DNA from: Cycas panzhihuaensis
Lineage: Eukaryota > Cycadophyta
Assembly (NCBI GenBank): GCA_023213395.1
Contig: CM041465.1
Span: 216,139,741-216,203,740 of the forward strand
Length of the DNA stretch: 64,000 nucleotides
Direction: 5' to 3'
The translations under genes were made by a program, and so were the position numbers. The notes beneath the pieces are model-generated. The model did not search any database. It was not told the origin of the DNA and worked only from the letters and a program-made list of their open reading frames with translations. This document shows, piece by piece, positions 11,548 through 22,911 of the stretch (its first letter is position 1; each line of letters begins with the position of its first letter).

Positions 11548-11562
11548 AGTGGTATTAGAGCC
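11548..11562 (+). other. Element B primer-binding site
   Basis: AGTGGTATTAGAGCC directly follows the LTR end. It resembles TGGTATCAGAGCC, complementary to initiator tRNA-Met. Confidence 0.85.
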
Positions 11563-11618
11563 ACTTTTTTTTTTGTAGCGAGTTTCTGAAGGTTTTGGTG
11601 TCAGCTTTTCTACACCAA

Positions 11619-12870
11619 ATGGCGAAACTAGCAAGTGTAAAGTTCAAGGTAGAGAAATTCAATGGCAAGAACAACTTCTAGTTATGGAAGCTAAAAGCAC
11701 ATGATATTCTTGTACAGTATGGTTTGTACAAAGCCCTTGCAGGTAAATCGAAAAAACCTGCAGGGATGGATGATGATGAATGGAATGACTTAGACAAAAA
11801 GGTACTTAGCACAATACGATTATGCTTGGCAGATGAAGTCTTATTTAACATTGCACGGGAGGAGATAACAACAGGATTATGGACCTGGTTGGAAGGCCTA
11901 TATATGACCAAATTAGTAACAAATCAAATCTACCTGAAGAGGTAACTGTACTCATTATAGATGAAAGAAGGTATAAAAATTGCTGACCATTTAAATATTT
12001 TCAATACTCTTATTTGTTAGTTGACTAGTATCAATGTTAAAATTGAGGATGAGGACAAGGCTATTACCTTGTTATGCTCATTACCCGAATCCTAGGATAA
12101 TATTATCACCTCAATTAGTTTTAGCACTACAGATGTATTGGAATATGATTATGTTGTGAGTGCTTTAGTAATAGAAGAATTACGGAGGAAATCTAGTCTT
12201 GAAACCTCCACACCAGAAGCTATGATGGTAAGGGGTAGAACGTTTGAGAGAGGAAAAAACTCTAGGGATACATCGAGGTCCAAGTCAAAGAGTAGAAAGA
12301 GTAAGCTCAGGTGTTGGCATTGTAATAAGACTGGTCACCTCAAGAAGGATTTCTACAAAAGGAAGGAGTTCCAGAAAAAGGAAGATCGGGCCAAGGAGGT
12401 GAATCAGGTGGAGTCAAATCAAGGTATGGATGATGATGTCTTAGTCACTTGTAATGTTTCTCATTATCACCATGACTAGTTATTAGATTTAGGTGCTTCA
12501 CACTACATGTGTCCACATAAGAGTTGGTTCTCATCATACCAACCTCTTGATGGTGGTGATGTGCTTATGGGAAATGAAGTTTCTTGTAAGATATGGGCAT
12601 TGGTAGCATCTGAATTAAGATGTTTGATGGGGTAGTTAAAACATTAATTGAGGTTAGACATGTACCTGATCTAAAATGGAATCTGATTTCCTTGGGTGAA
12701 CTAGATTTAGATGGTTTTAAGCATACATGTCATGAAGGAGTCCTAAAGGTGTCAAAGGGCACCTTGGTTGTTATGAAAGCCTTAAAGAAAAGAAATCTTT
12801 ACATTTTAGTGGGAAGTATAGATGTCAGCCAAGCAGCTACAACATCAAAGACTGTAGAAGATCCAGCTCA
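11619..12870 (+). pseudogene. Element B gag and protease
   Basis: The ATG at 11619 opens MAKLASVKFKVEKFNGKNNF, the standard copia gag N-terminus. Then come DDDEWNDLDKKVLSTIRLCLADEV (UBN2), a basic Arg/Ser/Lys stretch, and the zinc knuckle CWHCNKTGHLKKDF whose last Cys is Phe. The protease site reads DLGASHYM in place of DSGA. A one-base deletion near 12592 breaks the frame relative to A. Several stops are former Gln or Trp codons. Confidence 0.85.
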
Positions 12871-13925
12871 GTTATGGCATTAGAGACTTGGGCATATGAG
12901 TGACAAAGGACTTAAGGTGCTGATAAACAATAAGTTACTTCCTGACTTACAACTTTCAGATTTGGCTTTTTGTAAACATTGTGTTTTTGAAGAACAATGT
13001 AGACTCAGGTTTAAAGTAGGGAGTCACACTAGTAAAGGTGTTATGGATTACATACATTCAGATGTATGGGGACCAACCCCTAAAATATCCTATGCAGGAT
13101 CATTGTATTTTTTTACGTTTATAGATGATTACTCCAGGAAGGTATGGGTCTATTTTTTGAAAAGGAAATTTAAAGTTTCCAGTGTGTTTAAGCAGTTTAA
13201 GGCTCTAGTTGAGAATAGTACTGGTAAGTCAATTAAATGTTTAAGAACTGACAATGGAGGTGAGTTTAACTCCTTAGAGTTTGAGAACTATTGCAAAGAA
13301 ACTAGGATCGAAAGACATAAGACCACTAGCTATACTCCGCAACAAAATGGCATTGTTGAGTGCTTGAATAGAATACTCTTGGAAAGAGCAAGAAGCATGT
13401 TAAGTAATGCTGGAGTGGAGCAGGACTTATGGGAAGAAGCTATTCAAACAACTTGCTATCTGGTAAATAGATCACCATCACTTGAAATAGATTGCAAGAT
13501 TCCTGAAGAGGTATAGACTGGACATCCATGTGATTATTCAAATTTGAGAGTTTTTGGTTATGATGCTTATGCCTGGACTGATAAAAGTAAACATTCAAAG
13601 TTAGACCCAGAATCCAAGAAATGTATCTTTGTTGGTTATGGTGATAAAGATGGTGTGAAGGGATATAGATTATGGGATCCTACTACCCACAAAATCACCA
13701 TTAACAGAGATGTTATATTTGATAAATCTCCCCTTGCAAAATTAGACAGTGGAGAAGTTAAAATGAAATAGGAGTAGCAAGTTGAACATCAACAAGTTAA
13801 GTTTGAAATGCATCCATCTATGGAATCAGAAGTGTAGGAAGATCTTTCTGAAGATGAATCAACAATAGATTCACAGGAGTATGTGGACACTCCTCTGACA
13901 ATAGTTAAAAGATCTACATGAGTTA
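12871..13925 (+). pseudogene. Element B integrase
   Basis: 206 codons are open from 12896. They show CKHCVF (zinc CxxC), DYIHSDVWGP (first Asp), FIDDYSRKVWVYFLKRK, CLRTDNGGEF (second Asp) and QQNGIVECLNRILLERARSML (Glu). The DDE triad is complete. After a TAG at 13514-13516 the conserved LRVFGYDAYAW and KKCIFVGYGDKDGVKGYRLWD blocks follow. A TGA at 13919-13921 replaces the Arg of the (R)STRVSRPP motif. Element A has the same TGA. Confidence 0.85.
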
Positions 13926-14997
13926 GTCATCCACCTAACAGGTACAACCCTTCTATTTCTATTGCTTTGATTTCCAATGATGGTCAGCCCACATGTTATT
14001 AGGAAGTAGTAGATGATATCCATGGTGAGAAGTGGAAAAGGGCTATACAGGAAGAGATAGATGCTTTGAAGAAAAATAATTCATGGGACTTGGTAGAACT
14101 TCCACATGGCAGGAAGAGTGTTGATTGTAGGTGGGTTTTCAAAAAGAAAACAAATGTTGATGGAAAGGTTGATAAATGCAGGGAAAGACTAGTGGCTAAA
14201 GATTTTACACAGAAAGTAGGTATTGACTTTTATGAGATCTTTTCACTAGTTATCAAACTTGTTTCAATTAAAGTGCTGTTAGCGTTGGTAGCTTCTCTTG
14301 ATTTGGAGTTGGAGTAGTTAGATGTAAAAATAACTTTTCTACATAAAGATTTAGATGAGGAGATCTATATGGATCAACCAGAAGGGTTTGTTCAAGATGG
14401 CAAGAAAAGACTTGTTTACAGGCTTAGGAAATCATTGTATGGCCTAAAGTAATCACCCAGGCAGTGGTACATGCCTTTATGGAGAGCTAAAATTTTAAAA
14501 TAAGTGAGTATAATCATTGTGTTTATTTTAAATTTATGGACAATGGCTTATTTATTATTTTGGGATTATATATTGATGACATGCTGGTTGCAAGCAAGAG
14601 CATGGAAGAAATCAATAAGCTAAAGGCTCAATTGGCTAGGACTTTTGATATGAAGGATCTAGGAGCTACAAAACAAATCTTAGGCATGGAGATACATAGA
14701 GATAGGAAAAATAGTAAGCTATGGTTATCACAACAGAAATATGTGGAGAAGGTGCTAACCAGGTTTGGTATAGCAAATGTGAAACCAACGAGTATCCCAT
14801 TAGCTTCCCACTTCAGGCTTTCTTCGAATACGAGTCCTAATAGTGAAGAAGAAAAGGTTTATATATCTCATGTGTCTTATGCTAGTGTAGTAGGAAGTTT
14901 GATGTATGCCATGGTATGTACAAGACCTGATATTTCACATGCAGTCAGTGTAGTTAGCAGGTTTATGGCAAATCCAGGAAAGGAACATTAGGCTGTA
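13926..14997 (+). pseudogene. Element B reverse transcriptase
   Basis: Blocks in order: NNSWDLVELPHGRKSVDCRWVFKKK, GIDFYEIFSLV, LDVKITFLH, EIYMDQPEGFV, KSLYGLK, then YIDDMLVASKSMEEI with catalytic Asp-Asp, and LARTFDMKDLGATKQILGMEI. It is interrupted by TAG at 14315, TAA at 14450 and TAG at 14989. All three sit at Gln positions and are shared with element A. A deletion near 14465 removed the KFDAFM-type segment present in A. Confidence 0.85.
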
Positions 14998-15537
14998 GTG
15001 AAATGGCTGCTTTGGTATTTGAGAGACACAAGTGACTTCTGCATCACCTTTGGAGGTATAGGTAATCAAGTTTGTGGATATGTTGATTCAGACTTTATAG
15101 GAGATTTAGACAAAAGAAGGTCCACTTCAGGTTATGTTTTCACTCTTGTAAATGGTCCAATTAGTTGGATGTCTAAATTGTAGAGTACAATTGCACTATC
15201 AACTATGAAAGCTAAATATGTTACTGCAACACATGCTTGTAAGGAAGCAATCTGGTTATAGGGTCTATTGGTTGAGCTTGGAAGGAGACAGGAAAATGTA
15301 AAGGTATTTTGTGATAGTTAAAGTTCCATTTACTTAGCCAAGAATCCAGCTTATCATAGTAGAACAAAGTATATTTCTCTTAAGTATCATTTTGTTAGAC
15401 AGGTTGTGGAAGCAGGTGAAGTGGCACTTGAGAAGATTCACACCAATCAGAATTGTGCTGATATATTCATAAAACTAGCACCAGTAGAGAAGTTCATATG
15501 GTGTTTGACTTCTCTTGGCTTGCAGAAAAGAGGATGA
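14998..15537 (+). pseudogene. Element B RNase H
   Basis: GYVDSDFIGDLDKRRSTSGYVFTL with SWMSKL is followed by ATHACKEAIWL, VFCDS, NPAYHSRTKYISLKYHFVRQ and NCADIFIKLA. It ends LGLQKRG with a TGA at 15535-15537. Internal stops at 15181 and others correspond to Gln or His codons of element A's better copy. This is the usual C-terminal domain of copia pol. Confidence 0.85.
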
Positions 15538-15544
15538 AGGGTCC

Positions 15545-15554
15545 AAGTGGAGAT
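15545..15554 (+). other. Element B polypurine tract
   Basis: AAGTGGAGAT abuts the start of the 3' LTR. Element A has AAGGTGGAGAT at the same place. Confidence 0.8.
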
Positions 15555-16200
15555 TATTAGATATTGTGACAACAATAGTTTGAGGCTAAAATTTTGGCAT
15601 GTTGTCAGCGCGGTTTCCCCCCTTAATCTTTCTCGGGGGGTTCTAAGAGGGGCAGGAGCCCCCCTTTGCTGGGGGGTACGGGGAACATGGAACGCCCCCC
15701 ACTAAAAGAAGGGTTAGGGGCAATAGCCCCTGACCCAAAAAATTAGCCTTGTAAACCATATTAAGTTGTAAAGAGAATCATGGTCGTTCGGTACAAATAC
15801 CTTAGATTCTACGGCTGAGATTTATGCCTTGGATGTCCCTCTCATGTATCTTGATTTAGGGCTTTTCTTATTTTGTTGTATGTAATGTAATGTATTATGA
15901 TGAGGGCGGCATTTGGTTGTTGTTCCTGACAGTACTCTGCTACTGAGATGTACTTTTTCTTCATTCTACAGTAATAAAGATCGATACCTTTCCTGTGTGG
16001 ATGTTTTCCCTAGCACACTGCTAGGGTTTTACCACGTTATATCAGGTGCATATATGATGTTTAGCTTTTATATTGATGTTATTGTATTATCCTTGATTTT
16101 AGAACTTGCATGTTAAATCTTAGTTTTGATTCCTGTAACTAGTTGCAAAATAGTTTAGATCTTGTGGCGGTTTAAGGTTTGGGGCCTTGTATTCTCAACA
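15555..16200 (+). repeat. Element B 3' LTR
   Basis: 646 bp, from TATTAGATATTG (TG decayed to TA) to ATTCTCAACA. It is colinear with the 5' LTR except for the 24-bp repeat expansion. The differences between the two LTRs are mostly transitions. Confidence 0.9.
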
Positions 16201-18118
16201 ACGATAAGGATGGTATGAAAGGATACATATTGTGGGATCTTACTGCCCACAAAATCACCATTAACAGAGATATTGTATTTGATGAATCTCCCCTTATAAA
16301 ATTAGACAATGGAGAAGTTGAAATGAAACAGGAGCAGCAAGCTGAACATCAACAAGTCAAGTTTGAAATGCAGCCATTTGTGGAATCAAAAGAGCAGAAA
16401 GATCTTTCTAAAGATGAATCAATAGTAGATTCACAGGAGTATGTGGACACTCCTCTACCAACAGTTAGAAAATCTACATGAGTTAATCGTCCACCTCACA
16501 AGTACATCCATTCTATCTCTATTGCTTTGGTTTCTAATGATGGTAAGACCACATGTTATCAAGAAGTAGTAGATGATATCCATGGTGAGAAGTAGAAAAG
16601 GGTTATGCATGAAGAGATAGATGCTTTGAAGAAAATTAATTCATGGGACTTGGTAGAACTTCCACATGGCAGGAAGACTATTGGTTGCAAGTCAATTTTA
16701 AAAAAGAAAATAGATGTTGATGGAAAGGTTGATAAATACATGGCAAGATTGGTGGCTAAAGGTTTTGCATAGAAAGTAGGTATTGACTTTCATGAGATCT
16801 TTTCACCAGTTGTCAAACTTGTTTCAATTCGAGTGCTATTAGCATTGGTAGCTTCTCTTAATTTGGACTTGGAGTAGTTAGATGTAAAAATAACTTTTCT
16901 ACATGGAGATTTAGATAAGGAGATCTATATGGATCAACTAGAAGGGTTTGTACAAGATGGTAGTAAAAGACTTGTTTACAGGCTCAGGAAATCATTGTAT
17001 GGCCTGAAGTAATCACCCAGGAAGTGGTACAAGAAGTTTGAAGCCTTCATGGAGAGCCAAAATTTCAAAAGAAGTGAGTATGATCATTGTGTTTACTTTA
17101 AATTTATAGACAATGGCTTATTCATTATCTTGGTATTATATGTTGATGACATGTTGGTTACAAGCAAGAGCATGGAAGAAATCAATAAGCTAAAGGCTCA
17201 ATTGGCTAGGACTTTTGATATGAAGGATCTAGGAGCTGCAAAACAAATCTTAGGCATGGAGATACATAGAGATAGGAAAAATGGTAAGCTATGGTTATCA
17301 CAACAAAAATATGTGGAGAAGGTGCTAACCAGGTTTGGTATGGAAAATGTGAAACCAGTGAGTATCTGATTGGCTTCCCACTTCAAGCTTTCTTGGAATA
17401 TGAGTCCTAGTAGTAAAGAAGAAAAGGTTTATATATCTCGTATGCCTTATTCTAGTGTAGTAGGAAGTTTGATGTATGCCATGGTATGTATAAGACCTGA
17501 TATTTCACATGCAGTCAATGTAGTTAGCAGGTTTATGGCAAATCCAGGAAAGGAATATTAGGCTACAGTGAAATGGGTGTTTCAGTATTTAAGATGCACA
17601 AGTGACTTCTACATCACCTTTGGAGGTATAGGTAATCAGGCTTATGGATATGTTGATTCAGACTTTGCAGGAGATTTAGACAAAAGAAGGTCTACTATAG
17701 GTTATGTTTTCACTCTTGCAAATGGTCTAGTTAGTTGGATGTCTAAATTGCATAGCACAATTACACTGTCAACTATGGAAGCTGAATATATTGCTGCAAC
17801 ACATGCTTGTAAGGAAGCAATCTGGTTACAGGGTCTATTGGTTGAGCTTGGAAGGAGACATGAAAATGTAAAGGTATTTTGTGACAGTCAAAGTGCCATT
17901 TGCTTAGCCAAGAATCCAGCTTATCATAGTAAAACAAAGCATATTTCTCTTAAGTATCATTTTGTTAGACAGGTTGTGGAAGCAGGTGGAGTGGCACTTG
18001 AGAAGATTCACACTAATTAGAATTGTGCTGATATATTAACAAAACTAGTACCAGTAGAGAAGTTCAAATGGTGTTTGACTTCTCTTGGCTTGCAGAAAAG
18101 ATGATGAAGGGTCTAGGA
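16201..18118 (+). pseudogene. Element A integrase end, RT and RNase H
   Basis: This resumes A after B with DKDGMKGYILWD. The RT blocks LDVKITFLHGDLD, IYMDQLEGFV, KSLYGLK, the complete SPRKWYKKFEAFMESQNFKRSEYDH region (written here in pieces; positions about 17013-17090) and LYVDDMLVTSK with YVDD intact follow. RNase H is open for 150 codons from 17568: SDFAGDLDKRRST, STMEAEYIAATHACKEAIWLQ, VFCDSQSAICLAKNPAYHSKTKHI. Stops at 16479, 16875, 17010 and 17559 coincide with stops of B. Confidence 0.85.
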
Positions 18119-18140
18119 AAGGTACCAGGTAAATTGTTGT

Positions 18141-18152
18141 CAAGGTGGAGAT
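18141..18152 (+). other. Element A polypurine tract
   Basis: CAAGGTGGAGAT lies immediately before the 3' LTR start TGTTGAATATTATG. Confidence 0.8.
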
Positions 18153-18797
18153 TGTTGAATATTATGACAATAATAGTTTGAGGCTAAAATTTTGGCATGT
18201 TGCTGGTGTGATTTCTCCCCTTAATCTTTCTCAGGGTTTCCAAGGGAGGCAGGAGCCCCCCTTGATCGGGGGGTGCAAGGGGCGTGGAACACCCCCTGCT
18301 AAGAGGGGGTTCGAGGGTGATAGCACCTGACCTGAAAAATTAGCCCTGTAAACCATATTAAATTGTAAAGAGAATCAGGGTCATTCGATACAAATACCCT
18401 ATATTCTACAGTTGGTATTTATGCCTTAGACGACCCTTTCATATAGCCTAATTTAGGGATTTTCTTATTATGTTGTATGTAATGTAATGTACTGTGAGGA
18501 GGGAAGTGGCTAGTTGTTGTTCCTGAGAGTACTCTATTATTGAGATGTGCTTTTTCTCCATTCTACAATAATAAAGATCAATACCTTTCTTGTGTGGATA
18601 TTTCTCTAGCACACTACTAGAGTTTTAAGCATGTTATATTGGGTGCATATGTGATGTTTGGTTTTCATATTCATATTATTGTATTTTCTCTAATTTTAGA
18701 ACTTGCATGCTAAATTTTAGTTTCAATTCCTGTAACTAGTTACAAAATAGTTTAGATCTTTTGGTGGTTTAAGGTTTGGGACCTTGTATTCTCAATA
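18153..18797 (+). repeat. Element A 3' LTR
   Basis: 645 bp, ending TTCTCAATA, then the right TSD AAAAT (18798-18802) and the continuation of the C1 LTR. It is similar to the LTRs of B throughout. Confidence 0.9.
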
Positions 18798-18802
18798 AAA
18801 AT

Positions 18803-19027
18803 GTTAGGATCTAAATACGTATACCCTAATTCAAGTATAATGATCAAACTATTAATAAATATCCAATAAAATAAGAAAATAAGCAAGAAATATGAGCATG
18901 CAAAGGTACAAGTGAATTTGCCACACTGTAGGCTCTCTCTTAGGTAGAGCTCTCATATTAATCAGAATCCAACATCAAGTACAAAGGTGCAGGGCAATAT
19001 TTATAGCCATATGTCAAGATTACAATG
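18803..19027 (-). repeat. C1 5' LTR, piece 2 of 3
   Basis: It aligns with about 1799-2025 of the 3' LTR. It ends with CAATG (19023-19027), the left flank of the next insertion. Confidence 0.9.
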
Positions 19028-19345
19028 TGTTGGGGTTAATGTTCATCACACCACTCCCACCATTTACACATGTGAGTGCACACGTGTAAAGGTAAGGTTA
19101 AAGTTACTTTAGTTAAGTATTATTTTATTATATTTTAAATTTTGGAGGTTGAGAAGGTTTCCCTCCTTCCTCAAACTATATATTTACTGGGGTGATAAAC
19201 CTTGGAGTCTTTTAACACCACCTTCTTTTAAAAAGTTGTATATGCTCTCTACAATGGATTGAATGTAATATTTTATTTATTCTCATGCAATACAATGGCT
19301 TGATTATTTGATATATGCTCTGCTCTATCTCTATTTTATAAACCT
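19028..19345 (+). repeat. Element J 5' LTR
   Basis: From TGTTGGGG to just before the primer-binding site at 19351. Its length, about 320 bp, equals the LTRs of F (323-326 bp). The exact 3' end is uncertain because a clear CA end is not visible. Confidence 0.7.
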
Positions 19346-19350
19346 TTATT

Positions 19351-19403
19351 TGGTATTAGAGCTTAGATGTTAGCATGTTACTTGTCATTTGGTATTAGAG
19401 CTT
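19351..19403 (+). other. Element J primer-binding site, duplicated
   Basis: TTGGTATTAGAGCTTA occurs twice, at about 19350-19365 and 19389-19404, about 39 bp apart. It resembles TGGTATCAGAGC for initiator tRNA-Met. Only the first abuts the LTR. Confidence 0.75.
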
Positions 19404-19404
19404 A

Positions 19405-22300
19405 CGATTAGTAGATGGTGTATAAATTGGGTGAATTCATGGATTATTTCTATCGAATATTAGTATGTGAAGTAATATTTTGATATAGTAAAGTTTAAAC
19501 TTTATAAATTAACATTTATTATTGATTTTTACATTTATATTCTTTGTACGTTTTTATCTATACGAGTACCTCGTGTTCGATCGATTCTAGCTTCTCCATC
19601 TTCAAATGAAACCCTTTTATATAACCATTTGTTTTAATTAGCACTAAGTCTCCTAGCTTATGGTAAAGACTGTTTATGATTTGATCCCCTATTTTGAGGG
19701 AAATCGCTTGCTGAACCTCAGTTCCTTATTTTGGGTATTTTTTACTCTTCTGCTTTGTTTTTCTTCTACAAAGCTCAGTTTGCCACAAACATTTACTAGC
19801 AGCTAGTCATCTGAGACATCTAGCTCTCTCTAAAATTTTGTGATAAACTATCTCTCTGTTGATGAGATCTAGCCTCCAATGTGACTCAACCATTGTTTTC
19901 TCAAGATTTCCATCAGTTTTACATTGTTTTCTTAATTTTTTTTTTTTTTTTTTTTTTTTGTAAAATCCAACTATCCTTACTCTGGCACCCTCCTATAGAT
20001 CTATCTTAGCTTAGATCTAAGAACATTTGAAGCTCTTCATCTCTGTATACATCTATGTCCTCTCTAATCTTCACTGTCTACATCATTCTCCATTTTTCCT
20101 TATATATATACATACATACATATATACATACATACATACAAATCATTTGATAGATCTGGACTACAGATTGTCTTCCCCCCCTACCTACATTGTAAATCAA
20201 ACCATTGAAGGCTGTGATCTTACATCTGTTTGCATATGGATCCCCTCTGTGTAGTCACCAACATCCCTCATTCTCGTCTCAATAAATATAAAAAATATAT
20301 TTTTTGGGTTTTCAGATCATGTTCTAGCCAGATTTGTATGGTAACCTCATTGATCCCCTTACTACATACTGCTCTAGGTATGATTTAATCCATTTCAATC
20401 GACTATTCATACGGTTTTACCTCTGCACACCCGCCGTCCATATTTGACATACTAACCATTTCATAATATTTGTTTTATGTTATAAAGTTTATAAAAAAAT
20501 TAAATCATTCTTTATAAACTTTTCAATTCTCTTTGTTTAAGTTTAAGCCCCCCTCAAGGTGTTGGCCCCTGGTCACATCAACCCATGTGACCTTTAGTTT
20601 ATTTGTTAAAGGGGCTATCTTAAGTTTATAAACTTTTTCTTTTCTTTTTTCTTTTTTTTTTTAAAGTTTCCTTAATAGATAGGGTACCTAGCTTTTTTTT
20701 TGTAATATCTTTTCACTGGGGTATTAATTTTTTATGATACCTATCTCCTTGCATCTAAAATTTTGTGAGCTATAGTTTTGACTGGCTATTTGCTACCTTT
20801 GGAGCTGATTTAACCTGATTTTAATGAGTTAAAGTCAATCCATTTGTTTTCAAAGCTTTTTTGAATTATTAATATAAAAAGTACCTTTCGCTATTTTTGA
20901 TATAACTTTTATATTTAATATTAGATTTTAGATCCATTAGTTTTGTTGGGAATCCAACTCATATCTCTTCAAACTAACATATTTATTTATAAGTTTTGAA
21001 AAATTCTTATAGACTTTTAAAGATGACAAAATTAAGGTACATAAGTACTCCTAGTTTGTCATTATTATATATTTTTACACATTGTTTCTTAATTTTATTG
21101 ACTCAAAGCATATTGAGCAGCTCTTTAGTTTATATTTGATCATTGCTATATTATTTTCCAAGATATTATTAGTAATTCATGACCTTTTGAGCCCCCTAGC
21201 TCCCGTTAACCTCCAAAAGGGGTCATATCATTTGTGTATTAAAATCTTAAGTTATAAGAACCTATTTTCCAAACGGTTAGATCTATTGAATAGATATTTT
21301 ATTGATTTCAAATTGGTATAATTCTGTCTTAATATGATATTGTTTAGTATAACTTTGAAGCTAATCAACTTGAGCATTCAATTTATCCCAATAGGCTTGT
21401 CCTCTTAAACTTTTCAGGAGTTCTTTCTTACAAATAAGTTTTATTTATCTTACTGATTACTCATAATACATGTTTAAAGCTTTTATTTGGCTTTTATATA
21501 GTTTCTTCTAAGCTGATTTGTAGTAGAAGATTGATCACATATATCTAAAGTAAGTGACAAGTTAAGTGGTCTGACATACTGATATAACTACAATTCTCTA
21601 TTTTGGAAGTTTCTTCTTCATATTTTTTCATCTTTGTAAAGAAAAAATATATATATATATTTTAGAATTTTTGCTTTATACATTCTCATTGTGGTCAAAA
21701 GAAATCATTATTCATCTTACATTAAAAAAATTAGTCATTTTCTTGCTCAAGCTAGTGTTTATTCATTTGAAAAATCAAAACCTTAGATTTTATCAAATTT
21801 TTATTTCTTCATCATCAAGAAGTTTTGTTGCAGATCTATATATTTAAAGATCTTGGTTACTTTGTAAGTTTGCTTATATAATCATTCTATTTCAAAGTGT
21901 ATTTAAAATTATACATTATAAGTTTATTGATTTATTAAATTTTTGATTCCTTTTAAAGACATATGTTTTGTTGAAAAGTTCATATACTTGTTGAAAGCAT
22001 TCTTCATTCATCATTGTTAAAAAGTTCACTTGGTGAAAGGATCTTTCGTTCATTATTGCACATAAGGTTGCATATAGTGCACTTTATTTCAAAGGAACAT
22101 TTCATTTTTTAAAGGCATTACATCCTTTTTCTTGGAAATTATTGGCAAGACGACATCATTATTAACTTATTGACATTGGCTTGCATTCTTTTTAGAATAT
22201 CTTTATCATCTACTTGAATTAGTATTGAAATCATTTAAGGAGTTATCTATTTGAAAATCATATTTCTTTTTAATTATGTACTAAAGTTTTCTATATAAGT
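19405..22300 (+). other. Element J long leader, non-coding
   Basis: About 2.9 kb, T-rich, with no supported protein. It holds a poly-T run (about 19935-19959), a CATA/TA microsatellite (about 20101-20140), a TA run near 21645, and repeated motifs of the type TTAGATC(C/T)ATT that also occur in F's leader. Short ATG frames here (20027, 21082) look accidental. Confidence 0.55.
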
Positions 22301-22301
22301 G

Positions 22302-22620
22302 GCAATGAATCTAAATCAATTACGATTCCCTATATTTGATTGCCATGATTTTCAACAATGGCATAAAATAATATAAACTTATTTTATCACAAATGATCTT
22401 TGGAGATATCTACAAGATGGATATGAACTTAATACTAAAGAAGACATAAAAAAAGATAATGAAGCCTTAGCTATATTATTTTGCATTATAGATGACAATG
22501 TTTTTTCTAAAGTTTGTGAAATAATGACATCTAAAACTATATGGGACACCTTAGATTCTATTTACAAGACTGAAAAGCTAAAAAACAAGGATAACATGTA
22601 CTAGGATTTGCAAGAAATAT
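22302..22620 (+). pseudogene. Element J gag N-terminal fragment
   Basis: The ATG at about 22302 opens MNLNQLRFPIFDCHDFQQWH, then a TAA. Next come TYFITNDLWRYLQDGYEL, KDNEALAILFCIIDDNVFSKV and MTSKTIWDTLDSIYK. These are the DUF4219 and UBN2 gag motifs of copia elements (FDGxNFxxW, LWxxV, AxxxIxxxxxDxxFxxI, TAKxxWDxLxxxY). Element F has the same order. The frame ends at the junction with foreign LTR sequence near 22620. Confidence 0.75.
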
Positions 22621-22906
22621 CTCTAAGGATTAAACCTTAGGCTCTGATACCATGTTAGAATTAGAAATTCAATAATCACATAATGGTGAGTAAATGAATA
22701 AAGTAATAAAGTACAAAAGGGATAAAAACTCAATTATGAATAATGAAGAGTACATACTTATAATACAAGCTCATCACTAGTGAGAGAACCCCATTGGTCT
22801 ATTTCGAGGTGGCATACATATCAAGGTGATCTACAACTCTAATATAAAATACAAGAAATAGAGAGAGTTTATATAAGGTTAATGTAATTAGGTATTACAC
22901 CTAACA
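22621..22906 (-). mobile_element. Minus-strand copia 5' LTR with PBS, fragment
   Basis: The LTR at 22653-22906 (254 bp) reads TGTTAG to CTAACA. The minus strand continues TGGTATCAGAGCC (22640-22652), a near-perfect initiator tRNA-Met primer-binding site, and a short leader AAGGTTTAATCCTTAGAG. The same leader and a longer version of the LTR occur at 24602-25030. It is truncated against J at about 22620. CAACG at 22907-22911 follows it. Confidence 0.8.
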
Positions 22907-22911
22907 CAACG

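Larger units (their letters stand above)
10885..16200 (+). mobile_element. Copia element B, complete, nested in A
   Basis: 5316 bp with two LTRs, PBS, gag-pol and PPT, in the same family and orientation as A. It sits in A's integrase. The flanks are GTGAT (10880-10884) and ACGAT (16201-16205), a 5-bp duplication with two transitions. Joining A across B gives the same reading as B's own integrase (VGYGDKDGVKGYRLWD against DKDGMKGYILWD). B is the youngest insertion of this nest but is also riddled with stops. Confidence 0.9.
8406..18797 (+). mobile_element. Copia element A, plus strand, interrupted by B
   Basis: Plus-strand Ty1/copia element inserted in the C1 5' LTR with a perfect TSD, AAAAT. 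Its own sequence is 8406-10884 plus 16201-18797. Element B, of the same family, lies between. Termini are TGTTGGATATTG and TTCTCAATA (CA decayed to TA). It has a shortened 5' LTR, no surviving primer-binding site, gag, protease, integrase, RT, RNase H, a polypurine tract and a complete 3' LTR. Confidence 0.9.
19028..22620 (+). mobile_element. Element J, gag-only copia-type element, 3'-truncated
   Basis: It starts with an LTR, TGTTGGGGTTAATGTTCATCAC, then has a PBS, a leader of almost 3 kb and a gag fragment. There is no pol and no 3' LTR. The LTR start matches that of element F (TGTTGGGATTAATGCTCATCAC on the minus strand at 33070), so F and J are one family. At about 22620 it changes abruptly into minus-strand LTR sequence of another family. 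CAATG (19023-19027) and CAACG (22907-22911) flank the joined unit. Confidence 0.7.

Noticed and set aside
20027-21321. Short ORFs in J leader
   Set aside because: Low-complexity, built partly on CATA repeats, without conserved motifs.
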